Positions 22,232 to 35,900 of a stretch of DNA of 64,000 nucleotides are shown piece after piece. The stretch lies in contig JALGQZ010000011.1 in the NCBI GenBank assembly GCA_023105745.1, forward strand, positions 26,245,975-26,309,974, written 5' to 3'. A model generated the notes under the pieces. The model ran no database searches. It was not told the origin of the DNA and saw only the letters and a program-made list of their open reading frames with translations. Source of the DNA: Austropuccinia psidii (taxonomy: Eukaryota > Basidiomycota > Pucciniomycetes > Pucciniales > Sphaerophragmiaceae). A program made the translations under genes and the position numbers. Each line of letters starts with the position of its first letter. Within the stretch, counting starts at the first letter, position 1.

Positions 22232-23640
22232 TGTTAGCCTGTGACTCAAAACCAGAGCACAAGCATGACAGCCAAATACCATGAATCAATGGTATAGCCA
22301 AGATACCACGGAGACATGGGACTGAGACAAAACAGCTAAAAAGGTATCAAAAGAAAGAGGAAACTCACTACTTTCCAAATATACAAGTCCCATTTCCTGC
22401 TCAAAGTTGTTGCTGAGCACAAACCTTAATTTTCACCTTTCATCTAACTTACAGAGTAAGAGGCTTAACCACATAAAATGCGCTTTAAGAATGAAGCTCT
22501 AAGACAGGGCTATCCAATGGTACCAGCCAAACTGAGCCAGCACAAGTATCACAGAAGTTATGGCCAAATTCAGGCCAAATAAGGGTGAATAAAACATTCA
22601 CCTCACATCCAGCTTCTACAGCTTTAGTGACAGATACCTAAAGTGGGGTCTTTTATGGAAAGTGCACAACCACGGCTATCTGAGGGTGCCATCAATTTCT
22701 CCATATCTCATCCAGAGCAAATTTTATAAGGCCAACAAGCCCAATACAGCTTTTTGCCTAAAAACATGCATATGTACAAAAATCTTGTGCATGGGATAAC
22801 CTTGCCATATTTGATGATAGCCATATCAAATGAGGTACCATTGTGTAGAGAACATACAGGGATACACACTGAACCAATTTTGAGGTTGATGTTATAAAAA
22901 CTGACAAAGGTATGGCTGTTCTAAGGTCAAAACCCCACATTTTGGCCAATACAGCCTTACCATGGGATAATATCCCATAACCATGATTACAAGGTGTCAA
23001 ACTGATTAAGAAGCTTGTTTTTACTTCAATACCTCATAGTTTATTCAATAATGGGGTCCCATACAGGTTCTGTACAGCATCCTACACGTCATACACGTCA
23101 GAATCAGGCTGTGTGGTCCCAAGATGAAACTTTTCACCCTGTATTGGTTAACACTGCCCAGATGTGGTTTCAAAACCACATCTGATCCCCATACAGGCTA
23201 TACAGGCCTTTTTCAAACCACATGCCTGTCCTTGAGAGTGAAAAATGTTCACTTCCTCTATGTGAAAAAGTCTAGCAGCCTTTTCACCTCATTTCAGGAT
23301 AAAAGGAGGCCTTTCACTGCCACAAAAGGAATTCCCATCCTGCTCTTGAATTTCTATGTAGTACAACTGTCAAAAACAGTTATACTCTTGGAAAATACCC
23401 AGGTCATACTTTAAACTTAAGTATTGTAGCTCTTATTATAGTAACCCAACTGGTAAGACTGCACACAGGGATTTCAGCAGAGCTCACCACCACTATTATA
23501 CAATAGTAAAGCCCTTTCATCATAATTAAAACCCTTATTCTTATCAATAAAACTCTTTTAAAGCTATTTTCACCATGTCACAGTCATAGGTAAAGCTTGT
23601 AAACACTATTATACACTTTTATAATAGACTCAGCCTGACA
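22232..23640 (+). repeat. Solo LTR, family A
   Basis: This complete 1409-bp LTR, from TGTTAGCCTGTGACTC to CTCAGCCTGACA, has no internal domain beside it. Its flanks GATTA and AATTA are probably the decayed target duplication. It is well diverged from A1 and A2, yet keeps a perfect CAGATGTGGTTT/AAACCACATCTG hairpin (23159-23184). It also keeps a second hairpin in which a G-C pair has become A-T (23262-23287). It presumably arose by LTR-LTR recombination. Confidence 0.88.
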
Positions 23641-26600
23641 AATTATGTCAAGAAGTTAATAAAGCCTACAATAAGGATAAAATTGAGAAAATCAGCTTTG
23701 TATAAATTCAAGCTAAAAAATCATATATGTAGCTCTATAGACATATTTCAAAAGATGATATAAGAACATCTATTTCTTCCATTTGGTATTTATCCTTAAA
23801 GTAAGGTTAAAGTATTGATTAAGTTCAGATTCTAAAATTTCAGTCCACAGCAATAAGGTGTATCCTTTGGGAAATTGGGCTTAGAGTGGCAAAAATATCA
23901 TTCCACAGCCATGTTCATTAAAAATAAGAATATGGTCTGAATAATCTCTCAAGTATTTAATTCTCATTATCAAGAATTTCTCAAGGATTTCACCCAGTCA
24001 ATCTTATTTTTCAAAAGAAATTGTAAAACATGTCTTTTTTGCAATTTTGAAATCAATAGCTATATTCTTTTACAAAGAATGGACTGATTATTGAAACAAA
24101 TAATTAATAATATCCTTTGATAAAGGAAAATGCAAAAAATATGAAAATATATCTATTTAAAAATCAGCGAAAAATCCCCTGAGCCTCCAAAAATTGAAGC
24201 AATATGATAAATCTGAGTCTTGACAGTATTTGAACAGGCCTACAGGGAAATGAAGCCTCCATAACCTTTTTTACATGATCCTATGCTATATTGGCAGATA
24301 GATTTAATATATAAAGTCTATTGGCCCTTCATTCTTGAAAGAATTTGAAAAATTCTTATTTCTGATTAGTTTTATCAGCATGATATTCAATTCAAAAACT
24401 CTTATTTGTCTTTCCAACCTTCATTTAGAAAATAAAAACACTTCAATTTGATTGTTGAAAGAAAAAAACCATAAAAACCCCAAAGAATACCTCAAAAAAT
24501 GCTTTTTTTGAAAATATTTTCAATAAAATGACAGAACTTCCTCAAACAATGAAGGATAAATGTTTTTAGAAAATGTGTGCTGAATCTGTTGCTATCATTA
24601 TTACAATCAAGATTTTTTCTGTATTTTCTAAATGAAGGCAATGGGAAGAACTGTTTCTCTTCTAGTCTAAATATATTTTTTGATTTTTTTTTACTTTTTT
24701 GAGTGCTTTTACCAAATGTTTCTGGTGATTTCTATTTTGATTATTTTACAACTTGGTGTTTTTTCATGGTCTCTTTTGAATTTTCCTGATTTCCCTTTTT
24801 CTATATTTTTAATTTACTTTCATTCCAATTTCATGTTTTGGGTTTCAATTGACATTAAATCAGAAGGAGCTTCAAGGACTGCTACTGTAACATCATTTAC
24901 AAGTGTCTAATTTTTCACAGTACATTCCCTGTAATGGGTCTCACTGTAAATTTGTCAATTATAATCAACAATTTTACAGTAGCAGAAATTACAGCCCCTG
25001 TGCTTTACTGTTATTTGCGTTTCTTTGATTTCTTCCAGTTCCAGTGGCTTCAATGCATAAATCCCACTACTTGTCTTGTGAAGAAATAATACTCTCAAAC
25101 AAGAAATAGTAGGGCATTTTCTCTTGAAAAAAGAAAATATTTGGCCTTTAAAATAAGAATTGATGAAATTCTTTGAGGTTAAAAAAGAATCAGAAAATGT
25201 AAAAAATCAAAATAAAACTTCAATTCCAGAAAATGAAATCAAGAATGAAATATATATATATGTATTTGGAAATAATTCTATTCAAAAGAGTCTCAAGTCC
25301 ATCATCTTTTGCTTCTGAGGTAGATATTATAGTGATGATCATTTAATATTTACTTCGACTGGGATGAATAAGAAAAAATGGGTTTGCCAATGGACTTCAA
25401 TTGAATTGATCATTCTTTGTCTCAATAAATGAAAACAAAAAATATCCTTGTATTAATACTGTGAAAGAATTTGGCATCTTTTCCAATTTAGTAACAAAAG
25501 CTTCAAAAAATAAAATTCCTTCAAAGAGAAAATTAGAATTCCTTCCTGCATGTGAACGTAATGAAGTATGAAAAAATTGTATAAGCTGAAAATACACCTC
25601 TTCAGCTTCAAATATTTAATTTTTGGAAAAATTAATAGCAATGATATTGGAACAAAGGAAGAAAAGAATCATTCTTTTTGGAATTTTTTTGTGTTGCATA
25701 TACATTGGCAAAATACATAGTTGATGAAAAAATGTCAAATCAAAAACTAGCACCAAATTATAGCTCAGAAATATGCATAAATGTATATATAAATGAACGT
25801 AGCAAAGTGTGAATAAAATTCCTATTGTAAAGGAAGAATTGTAAAACTGCAACAGAACTATGCAATTAGAAGCTTTTCCTCCAGCTCAATTTTCAGGGTA
25901 TTGAGAGTTTGAGTATTATCCTTTCTGGAAGGCACTAATTTTATAGAACTATATCAAAATTCAAATTGATATTTTTTCATATAATTTCTATTCTTCAAAA
26001 TTGGAGAGAATAATATATTTGAAGTTTCCTGCTTATAAACCACACCTAAAGGGTATCAATCTTTCAAAATATTTGGGAGGTGGGTTCTTGGAAGCATGGT
26101 ATCTCATAACTTTCATGCTTAAGAAATACAAATAATTTCAGAAATATCTGAAATTTAGGAATGAAATGAGCTTATTGAAAGAGATCATCTGTAAGACTAA
26201 TCTGGGTTTACTATATTGATAAAAATATAATCCTTTCAGGTTTTGGAAAATTTGACTCATGAATGAAGCTTTTATTAAATGTTTTGAATCGGAGAGGGAA
26301 TTTTGGAGCTAAGTATATGAGCATCAAAAACAAACGGGAGATTATTATTTGATTATTATTGTGAAGCTCTTGATCCAGTGCTCAAAATTCATAATATTAA
26401 TTCACTTTTAATAAGAGTTAATTAAATTTCTCAAAAGAATTGTTTTTGTTTTGAATCAGATCCTAATATCCATATAAAAGTGCATATATGTTTTATAAGA
26501 AAGTCTTCTGGATTGATTAATATTCTTCATAAACTGAATCTTATAATTGTGAATTATATAATATAACCATGGTAATGACACTATAATTACTAAAAAATGG

Positions 26601-28384
26601 AAATATCAAGTAAATTGCAAACTTGATTGCAAGGAATTCTCTTCAATAAATAATCTTGTTGGGAATAATGGGTATGAGAACATTTGATATTAATAACATG
26701 AAGGGTAATTTCAATTGAAACAATTACTTAACTTGTAAGGTTTGTCTATGAAACTCTTGATGAAAGTGACAAATATCAAGAATACTATGACTTTCCTCAG
26801 TAGAAAATATAATATAATTAAATATCATAACCACAAATGTATATTATTTTTGAGAATAATTATATATAAAAAGAGAAATTTAATTATTATTAACCAATTT
26901 AATAAGAAATGATTATTGATAATTATAATAAATTAAAATAATTCTATTATTGGTATAGTAACTGATAGTCATAACAATAAGAAGTGTAAAACTCTTATTG
27001 AGACAATTACACATGGAAAATATTAATATTTAACCACTTAGAAATAATATAAGAATATTATTGATAAAAGACATTATCACACCAACTGTGTAGAGATAGT
27101 TTTTATAGAAAAATTCTATAAAAAAAACTAATAATAGGTAAAAAGAATATAGAACTTTATAGAAAACCTACTTATAGAATTTATTTAATACAACAAGTCA
27201 GATAAAAGCAATTATTATATCAAATAATGATTATAGGTTGTAAACATGCCAAAAATAAATAATTCAAAGATAAAACAAATTCTCATGATAAGAAATATGA
27301 TTAAAGAGTTTTTAAGAGGAATTTGAGAATTTTAAAAGAGATTTAAGAGAATAATTTTATATAACAAGATACATTATTGGTAGGATTTCAATTCTTTGAT
27401 TTTAAATTCATAAGTAATAAAATAAGTCAAGAACTACTTGAATAATAAGATTTTATATTTAATTAAACTTTACCTGTTTAAATGTCTAATATCATTGGAA
27501 TGATGATTGATGATAGACAAAAACATTTCTGAATAGACTCGTTTTATGTCTACAAAGCATCTCTCACAATTCATAATGGATATAGAGGGTGTGCTTAGGT
27601 CAAGACAGAAAATCAAAACTTGAAAATAAGGTTCTTAACTTAAAGTAACTTATTTTTGATTCCAATTTGAAGTTACCAGTGTTATTCTTAAACGCAAGTA
27701 ACTGGAATCCTCTTTTGGATGAATTATTTTAAATTTTGATATAAACTAAACTTATTTAAATTAAATTTTATTACATGAAAAACTTAAAAATAGAGTTTCA
27801 AGAAAAGAACTCTGAAACTCAATTTTGATTTAATTTTTAAAGAAATGTTAATTTTCTTCAGGTATAATTAAAAGAGTAACTTCCTAGGCTAATTACCAAT
27901 AAAGACTGTTTATAAAAGATACTTGAAATTCAATTCATAAACAGATAACATCAATTTGTAAGCTGTGTGAACATTTCAAGCAAATCCATTAATAATTGGA
28001 TTCTTAATGAATTTATAAAGTTATTGCTATTTTTTCACCTAAATAGCAATACACACCAAACCTTAACTTTTGATAAGGTTTTGATACTTGTAACTTTAAA
28101 TTTTTAAGCTTAATTAAGCTTTGAAAGCTCTTAAAACTTTAATTTCAAGCTTGCATATTGGGATTTACCCTTTGGCAGCTTGAAATTCCTGTCCAAATTA
28201 GGATAAAGACAGTGGAAACTTTAATATTGGATCAACTTCTAATCTTAAAGTTTAAATACTGTTGAAAACTGTCTAATACATGTAGACAGCCTTAATTGAA
28301 GAAAGGTTGAGTATCACAGCTCTGTTTGGTCTTTTTCCTTTGTCCCACCTTTCTGTGTGGATTTTTCCCTTTTATTTATTTGAA
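23641..28384. other. AT-rich gene-free stretch
   Basis: About 4.7 kb has only short, T- or A-biased frames and no recognisable protein. One notable item is an inverted repeat with 12-bp perfect arms, CTGCTACTGTAA (24879-24890) and TTACAGTAGCAG (24974-24985), in a segment rich in CTGTAA/TTACAG words. Poly-AT and dinucleotide runs are frequent. Confidence 0.55.
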
Positions 28385-28389
28385 GCCAT

Positions 28390-30127
28390 TGTGAGCCTTA
28401 GAGGTATTTTCATATACCCAAAAGACCAGAAATAACAAAATAAGATATAAATATAATAAAAATAAGTTTATTTATATTATCAAAATAGAAACAAAAAAAT
28501 AAATACAAATTTATATACAAAAAAAAATTAATTATAGTTTAAAATAACAAATTACATTAAATTTTAAAATTGTGAAAATGCATTTTTACTTGAAAAGTTA
28601 AGTAAAAATGAGTTTTTAATAAAATTAATGAAATCAAAATATTTTTGGTAAAAAGTTACATAAAATGTATCATCACTTTTTATCCAATGAATAAGCTCAA
28701 GAAAACTACTTCACCATTGGATTCCTCATAAAAAATAAGGTGGGGTCACTTCTGGTAAAATTTCTGTAACTCAACTCTAAATAAGCTTAAATTAAGTTTT
28801 AGTATTTTCTGTACAAAAGTTGAAAATACTCAAAACCTTAATTTAATTCATGCCAAATGTGGTTTTAACCATAAATATTTGTGTTAAAATTGAGGTGTTG
28901 TATGTAGCTTAGAAGGTATGAGGAATTGAAGTATTTTCAATTGAAATGTCAAAATGTGCGCGTGTATTACATAAGTGAACTGTAATTTACATATGATGTA
29001 TCAATTATTACAGTTGTGTACTGTAAAGCTCAATTGAATTGTATGTGTGGGGGAAAGGTACTCTAGCTCCAAGGGGGAGCCAGACCCCCAAAATCCTTGC
29101 TGACAGGCGTGGGATGTCAAACTCCATGCAAAGGTCCATCACTTTTGGCCTGGAATTGAGTCACAGGGTCTGTGACTCAATTGATGATGAGGTTTTGATA
29201 CCAACCAGAGCAGTTTTAACTGTTTCCAAGAGGGTAAAACTACCCTTAAGCAAAAGACATCCTATCAAAAACAGTTTCAACTGGTTTTTGCGTCTCTTAC
29301 GCACATTCTGACGTGTTTTGAAGGCTCTAGACCAGGTATTACTATAGTAATGGCTGATTTAAGGGTCTAAAATGGCTAAAACCAGCCCTTTTTTGGTCTA
29401 AACCAGGGTTCAATGATGGCATAATTTGCGTTTCCGTTTTCAGAGTGTTTTCCACAACCAACAAGAGTAGATTTCACTTTTGGAGTAAGAGAATTTATGG
29501 CGATAAAAGAATGTCTTCTTTGCCCCACTTTTCTCTTCATGTTAGAATCTTTTCCTTTTATAATTAGTTGAAACACTGTTAAACCAATCAATAAAAGATT
29601 AAAAGCACCCTTTTTATATCACTTTAAACCTTTTAACCATGTAAAAAAATCATCATAAACATTTTTTGTGACTCTTTCAATCATTTTCACCCCTTGAACC
29701 ACCCCATAAGTGAATTAAAGTATCTTTCATCACTGTTAACTTTGTTACTTTGTTTCCAAATTCACTCTGTTCATTCTTGGGTGTGTTTTCTCTTTGAATA
29801 TATTTTTAAAGATTATGTTCTTTAATGAATTTCTTGCAGTTCTTTGCTCAATTAGTTCCAATTGAAATTGCTCTTGAAGAGATTTCTTTTGTAGCCTTAA
29901 ATACCTCTTGTAGAGTATTTCTGGATAAATTTTTATTGTTGGTAAAAAAATAAATCTTTATAATATTACTTTTTTATACTTATAAGGCTAAAAACAATGA
30001 AATCGGCAGGTTTCCTCTTAAAAATACTATTTCATATTAATTTTTTACTTATATTTTACCTTATACAAATTTTGAGGACAGCAAAAGTACTTGATTTTTA
30101 ATCAACATTTCATATCCACACCTTACA
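28390..30127 (+). repeat. B2 5' LTR
   Basis: This 1738-bp LTR runs from TGTGAGCCTTAGAGG to CACACCTTACA. It contains a perfect hairpin with 13-bp arms and a 3-nt loop, AATTGAGTCACAG-GGT-CTGTGACTCAATT (29154-29182). Just upstream is a G-rich block, CCAAGGGGGAGCCAGACCCC. The frame at 29039-29311 spans these features and is not credible as a gene. Confidence 0.93.
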
Positions 30128-30129
30128 TT

Positions 30130-30147
30130 TGGAGGCCCATCCATGAT
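30130..30147 (+). other. B2 primer binding site candidate
   Basis: TGGAGGCCCATCC begins two bases after the LTR. The equivalent place in B3 reads TGGGGATCCAGC. The tRNA was not identified. Confidence 0.45.
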
Positions 30148-30275
30148 ATTTTACCTGTGAAATGATTTTTTACTCTTTTTGAATCTTTTTTCTTATAGTG
30201 AAAAATATAAAATCATATAAAAGATACTTATAATTGAGAAAAATTAATTAAACAATTTTTTTTTCAGATTATAAG

Positions 30276-30351
30276 TAAGGCTTTATTTTTACATTCCTCT
30301 CTTGAAAAATCTTTTTTTTGACTTAATCAATTGGCTTTTCATTCATTTTAG
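30276..30351 (+). other. Candidate leader intron of B2
   Basis: This 76-bp segment runs from AA|GTAAGG to CATTCATTTTAG, ending 11 bases before the gag ATG at 30363. Both ends are kept in the diverged copy B3 (60322 down to 60246; AA|GTGAGG and TTAATTTTAG, 77 bp). That preservation argues that it was functional. Confidence 0.5.
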
Positions 30352-30362
30352 TTTCTGACAAC

Positions 30363-32799
30363 ATGGTAAGGCAAGAAAATATTGAAACAGCCTCAACGGT
30401 AACAAGAATTATTCCTACAAGTACTGTGAATTCTGCCCATAATAGTACAATTATTATAACTCAGAATAATCAACCTGAACCAATTTCTTCTGAATTAATC
30501 AGCTTGGATATAAGCAATACCCTTCAGAAGGCAAAGAATTTGGCCAATAGTAAGTTTTTTGACATAAAATTACTATTCTTAAGCCTTACAATCATAAAAT
30601 ATGCCTTCAACCATATCAGGAGCCAGCTATAACCCCTCAAACAGCTCTCAAAAACGTCATAGATGTGATTATGGTAGAAGCCAATCAGTTACAGAAGGAC
30701 AAGGGTCATTTGATGACCTCCAAATGGATAAATTATGTCATTCTGAAGCTGACAATACTATTTTATCTTCAACAAGAGCCGACACCGCCACAAGAAGCGT
30801 CAGTGGACATATACAAAGCCAGCAAGAAGGCCAACAACAATGCATTGCAGAACAAATAGTACCAGATCCTTGCAGATCTGTGAAAAAACTGCATGAATTC
30901 TTACCTGACTGCAAGAAAATTCCTGGGCTATCCCAACACTTGCAAGTTGCTCAATGGATGGTATCCATTGATGGAAAAGAAGAACATGATGATTTCAACA
31001 GAAGAATGGAAGAAAAACAACCCTCCACCACCCAAGCAAGTGCTAAAAACATCCCCAGTAGCCAGAAGAAGAAATTCCAACGTGAAAAAGTAGCCACAAG
31101 CTCAAAAGAAGGGCAAAGGCAAAGCATCAGCCACAAATCCTTACAGCCAGGGCTACGGAATACCAAGGATTCAGCAGGATTCCATGGAAAATGTATTTCA
31201 AATGGCCAGAACAATGATGGAGTTACAGAAAAAGGAGGAAGCTAGATTAAAATAGCAGAATTGATTTCTGACATTTTTGATTCTATCCCAGAGTTGTATG
31301 AAGTTATGAATGATGTAAAAACCCATGTTTCTGATAAAAATTCACCCATTTGTAACAATCTTGAAACAAAAAACTTAAGTCTGAGCCAAATAATTGAGAC
31401 AATTATGTGTTTTGAAAAAGTTTTCAGAGAAATTAATAATTCCAATAATGACAATTCATTTGGGAATAAATTAAATGAACAATCTGCCATTATTAAAGAA
31501 TTGACAGGCAAATATTCTAAATTCAATATTGATGACATAATTGCAACAAGAATAAAACAAGCCATAAGTACTATCAAAGAGGAGAATAGATATGCTCTTG
31601 AGAATATTTCAAAATCATTTACTGAAGTAAAGACATATACAATTGCCTTGAAAAAGTTTTTTGACACCTCAAAAGAGTAAATATCAAAATTAACAATGAA
31701 ATTGAATCAGATCAATTGTGATAATACTAGACGAACAGAACTATGGCAAGAGTTGCCACAAACAGAAGATAATAATAAAAATAATGTAATAAATCCAATA
31801 CAAAGCTTAAAACATGAATTCATAAATTCCCAAAGGAGTAACAATAGTAAAATGAATGATATTGAACAATAACTTCACACCTTACCAAGAATTTCTACAC
31901 CTTTTAATCATAATGAGAGAACAATATTTCCAAATCCACAAGCATTGGAGGTTGAAATCTCACAGTTAGAAAATGAATTTTCCACTTCTGTTCATAACTT
32001 GGAACCATTAATGGGCCAAGCACTCCTCAAAGAAGTGCCAAACTTAAAGAATGGCCTCACTTCAGTGGTGAAGGAGAATGTGACCATATGGAATTCATCA
32101 GAGGTATTGATATTATTAAAGAAGATTTTGAATTACCAGAAAGATTGGTAAAAGCAATATTTAACACCTTGTTTACCAGATCAGCTCACAGATGGTATAT
32201 CAACTTAAGGAAAGCACATGGACACCAAAGTTGGACTTGGTGGAAAACCCAAATTATCAACAAATGGGCCAATAATTCTTGGAGGTTCAAGGTGGAAACA
32301 GCCTTTGAATATGAAAACTTAATTCTGAAAAAGAAGCACCTTTACCATAGTTTTGCCAACAAAAAGACAGATTAACAGCATTGTATCCTGACATGTCAGA
32401 ATTTATGATCCACAGAATTATTATGAGACAATGCAGAGGTGACTTAGAGCATGCTGTCAAAAGCAGGACTACTGAACAATCTTCAGAAGAAGATATTATT
32501 TATATATATTAGAAAAAGTAACCACCAGAACCAGGAGTGGTTCTAGCAGGGTGAATCTCAAAACAAGGTTTGATACACCTTTGAAAGATTCTGTGGACAA
32601 AAATCCCAAAGAAAATTCTAATAATGTTAAGTATAAATTTGCAGATATAATCAGAAAGTGCCATATTTGCCAAAGCACCACCAATGTATCCAATACATGT
32701 CCAAAGAGGGGGAAAATCAATGAAATTGACATTGAAAAAGAACCTGATGTTGAAAAAGATGATAATATAATTAAAGAAAATTCAGATTATAAGTCATAA
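30363..32799 (+). pseudogene. gag: B2 gag, interrupted
   Basis: The ATG at 30363 opens a 5' segment (MVRQENIETAS...) which a candidate 70-bp intron (30550-30619) would join in frame to the long frame from 30620. That frame runs to about 32055 through three stops (31243, 31678, 31870). At the first, B3 has CAG. It contains long helical, Asn/Lys-rich stretches. A frameshift near 32055 leads to the capsid-like domain (HQSWTWWKTQIINKWANNSW, 32088-32375), which aligns with the WPWWKSQI domain of family A. Another shift precedes the zinc knuckle near 32655, where the His of C-X2-C-X4-H-X4-C is Asn (CHICQSTTNVSNTC). The gag is non-functional. Confidence 0.82.
30550..30619 (+). other. Candidate 70-bp gag intron of B2
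   Basis: It begins GTAAGT and ends CATATCAG. Removal joins the frame opened by the ATG at 30363 to the long gag frame (codon AGA across the junction). In B3 the donor is GTCAGT and the acceptor AG is lost, as expected of a dead copy. Confidence 0.5.
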
Positions 32800-32939
32800 A
32801 TATTTTCTGAATGTTCAAAAGATATAGAAAATATCAATGCCACCTTTGACATCATGGAATCTTATTCCCACTTGCCTCAATGAAGCAATGGTCAACTCTA
32901 TTTGTAAAAAATTCAAGATGCACAACTTATTAAAACAAA

Positions 32940-35900
32940 ACCAAACAGGGGAAAAGGTTATACAGCTGGTAGCTTCTGTATGACAGAAGTGGTAATTGAC
33001 AACAAGCCCACTAAGCCTTTACTTTACCCAGGAGCTTTCTGCTCTTGTGTTGAAAATATTTTCTTAAGACTTGTGTACCAATTTCTGAAGACCAATTGTT
33101 ACCAATTGATGGGATGAAATTCAATAGTTCAGGTAATCCAATGAAAGCATTGGGAATGTTTGAGACCAATGTCATATTTCCACATATTAATGGAAATTTA
33201 AGAATCACTTTTGAATATTTTGTTATGGAAAATTGTCCTAGTACCCATTTTATATTGGGAAATGACTATTTGATCATGTATGGAATAGACTTACATAGCA
33301 ACAAGGACAGATACCTTACTATTGGCAACAATCCGAATCAAAAATTTGCCTTCTTACCATTTAAAAGACAAATTACAGTAAGTAAAGTAGCATCAGTCAA
33401 CTTAGAGCTGGAAAGATCCAAATCTGAACAGTTAAATGAAGCTTAAATAAGCCTTCATCTAACTGATAGTCAGGAAAATGAACTGACTGCCCTTTTATAT
33501 GACCACAGAGGTTCATTTGCATCAGACAAAGAACTTTTGGGGGCAATTATTGGTCATGAAGCTGACATCATCCTTGATATTAAGAGACCTTATCCACCAC
33601 TCTTAAGAAGAACTGCATATCCAGCAAGTCCTAAATCAAGAGAAGCTCTGCAAACTAATATTAACAAACTTCTAGACCTTGGTGTAATGAGAAACGTTGG
33701 ACATAATGAGGAAGTAGAAATAACTACACCAGTCATAATGGCATGGCATAATGGAAAATCCAGAATGGTTGGGGACTTTAGAGCTCTGAACACTTACACT
33801 TTTCCAGACAGGTACCCAATACCAAAAATCAAAATTGTCCTTACCCAGATATCTCAAGCAGTGTATATAACCACTATGGATTCCTTTAAAGGATTTCATC
33901 AGAATGTAGTGTCAGCAAGGGCAAGGAAATACTTGAGGATTATTGTTCATTGTGGAGTATATGAATATTTGAGGATGCCTTTTGGTATCAAGAATGCACC
34001 TTCACACTTCCAAAGAATGATTAATGAGATCTTCCCTGAAGAACATTAAGAAGGATGGTTAATCATTTACATTGATGACATTATTGTCTGTTCCAAAACT
34101 TGGGAAGAGCATATGTACAGATTATCCAGAGTTTTGACAAAAATACAATCTGTCAACATGGAAATTTCTTGCAAGGAATGCCATTTTTGATTTAAAGAAC
34201 CTGAATCACTGGGACATGTAGTATCTGGTTTATCCCTTGGAGTTGACCAAAACAAGATTGCAGCAGTATTGCTGAAACCCAGGCCTTAAAACAAGAAGAA
34301 ATTCAGTCGTCTTTGGGGTTTGCAGGATATTACAGGAAACATATTAAAGATTTTGCATCCATAGAAAGACCTCTTTATAAGTTATGTGACAAAGACACAG
34401 TATTTGAAATGACTTTTGACAGAGTCAAGGCCTTTGAATCTTTGAGACAAGCCTTGACCACTGCTCCACTCTTACTGATTCCAGACTTTAAGCTGCCTTT
34501 CAAGATTTATAATGATGCATCAGGAGATGGGTTTGGTGCAGCTCTTCATAAAGTCCAGATTATCAATGATAAAACTGTGGAAGGACCCATATGCTTCATA
34601 TCCACACAGATCAAACAAACTGAAGCCAGATATGGAGCCAATCAAATGGAGTTCTGATGACTTGTCTGGGCCTTGGAGAAGCTAAATTAGCTTCTGGAAG
34701 GATGTGTTTTTAAAGTAATAACAGATTGTACCACTGTTAAGTTGGTTTTAAACATGAAGACTCCTAACAGGCATAGGCTCAGATGGCAAATAGCCATACA
34801 AGAGTATAGGAGCAATATGACCATTGTTCAAGGAGATGGACTGAGCAGATGGTCATTACCTAATAATATTAATAATCTTGCTTATGTTGCAGAGGAAGCT
34901 TCACCGCAAATCCACATGGAAGGAATCAGTGTCACAGACCTGAACATCACTTTCTTTGAGGAGGGAAGAAACAGTTATAACTGGGATAAAAATTGTAGCA
35001 TTTTATTCCAATTACTTACTAAGGCCTGTAAAGGCAATTCTTTGATACATGCCTTAGATGAGATATGGAGAAAATCATATGATGAAGGAAGATTCCACTT
35101 ACTGGATGGTAGAATCTACCACAGAACTAAGAATACATGTGTCATGACAGTTGTGGACAGGTCCTTATTCAATCTTGTACTTAAAGAATGCCATGACAGC
35201 CCTTTCTCAGGTCATCTGTCTGGGGACAGAACAAGAGTAAAAATAAAAGCCTGCATTTGGTGGCCAATGTGGCAGAAAGATTTTGCAGAGTATTGCTAAA
35301 CCTGCAACAGATGTCAAAAAGCAAATAAATCCACTGGCAAAAGAATTGGAAATATGATCAAGATCCAAGAACCCAGCAGACCTTGGGAAATTGTCCATAT
35401 GGATTGGGTAACTGGTCTGCCACCAGGGGGTGACAGAACTTATAATGCTTGCCTAGTGATTGTTGACAGACTTAGTAAGACTCCAATCTTTCTACCATGT
35501 CACAAGGATGATACATCCATGGATACAGCTCTTCTGATATGGAATAGAGTAATATCATGGACTGGCATATTCTCAAACATCATTTGTGACACAGATCACA
35601 ACATCACCTCAGCACTATGGACAAATCTTCACCAACTATTTGGGAAGAAATTTGCCTTCTCTACAACCTACCACCCACAAACTGATGGTCTTGCTGAAAC
35701 AATGATCCAAACCTTGGAAGATATGGTAAGAGGAATTTGTGCATATGGCCTTGAATTCAAATATTGTGCTGGATTTACCCATGATTGGTGTACTATTTTA
35801 CCAGCACTATAATTGGAATAGAAGACATCCATTCATGCCAGTACCAATCAAACTCTTGCTATTCTAGAAAAAGGAAGGAATACCAAACTACCTCAAGATT

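Noticed and set aside
24680..24910. 76-codon hydrophobic ORF that could be a membrane protein
   Set aside because: Phe/Leu/Ile richness follows from T-rich DNA; no start context, no splice logic, no recognised family.
29039..29311. 90-codon ORF in the B2 LTR (similar ones at 53110-53376 and 61243-61500)
   Set aside because: It spans the conserved LTR hairpin and G-rich block; the frame is not kept in all LTRs.
34067..34255. Possible independent ORF opposite the B2 YIDD region
   Set aside because: Antisense shadow of the reverse transcriptase.
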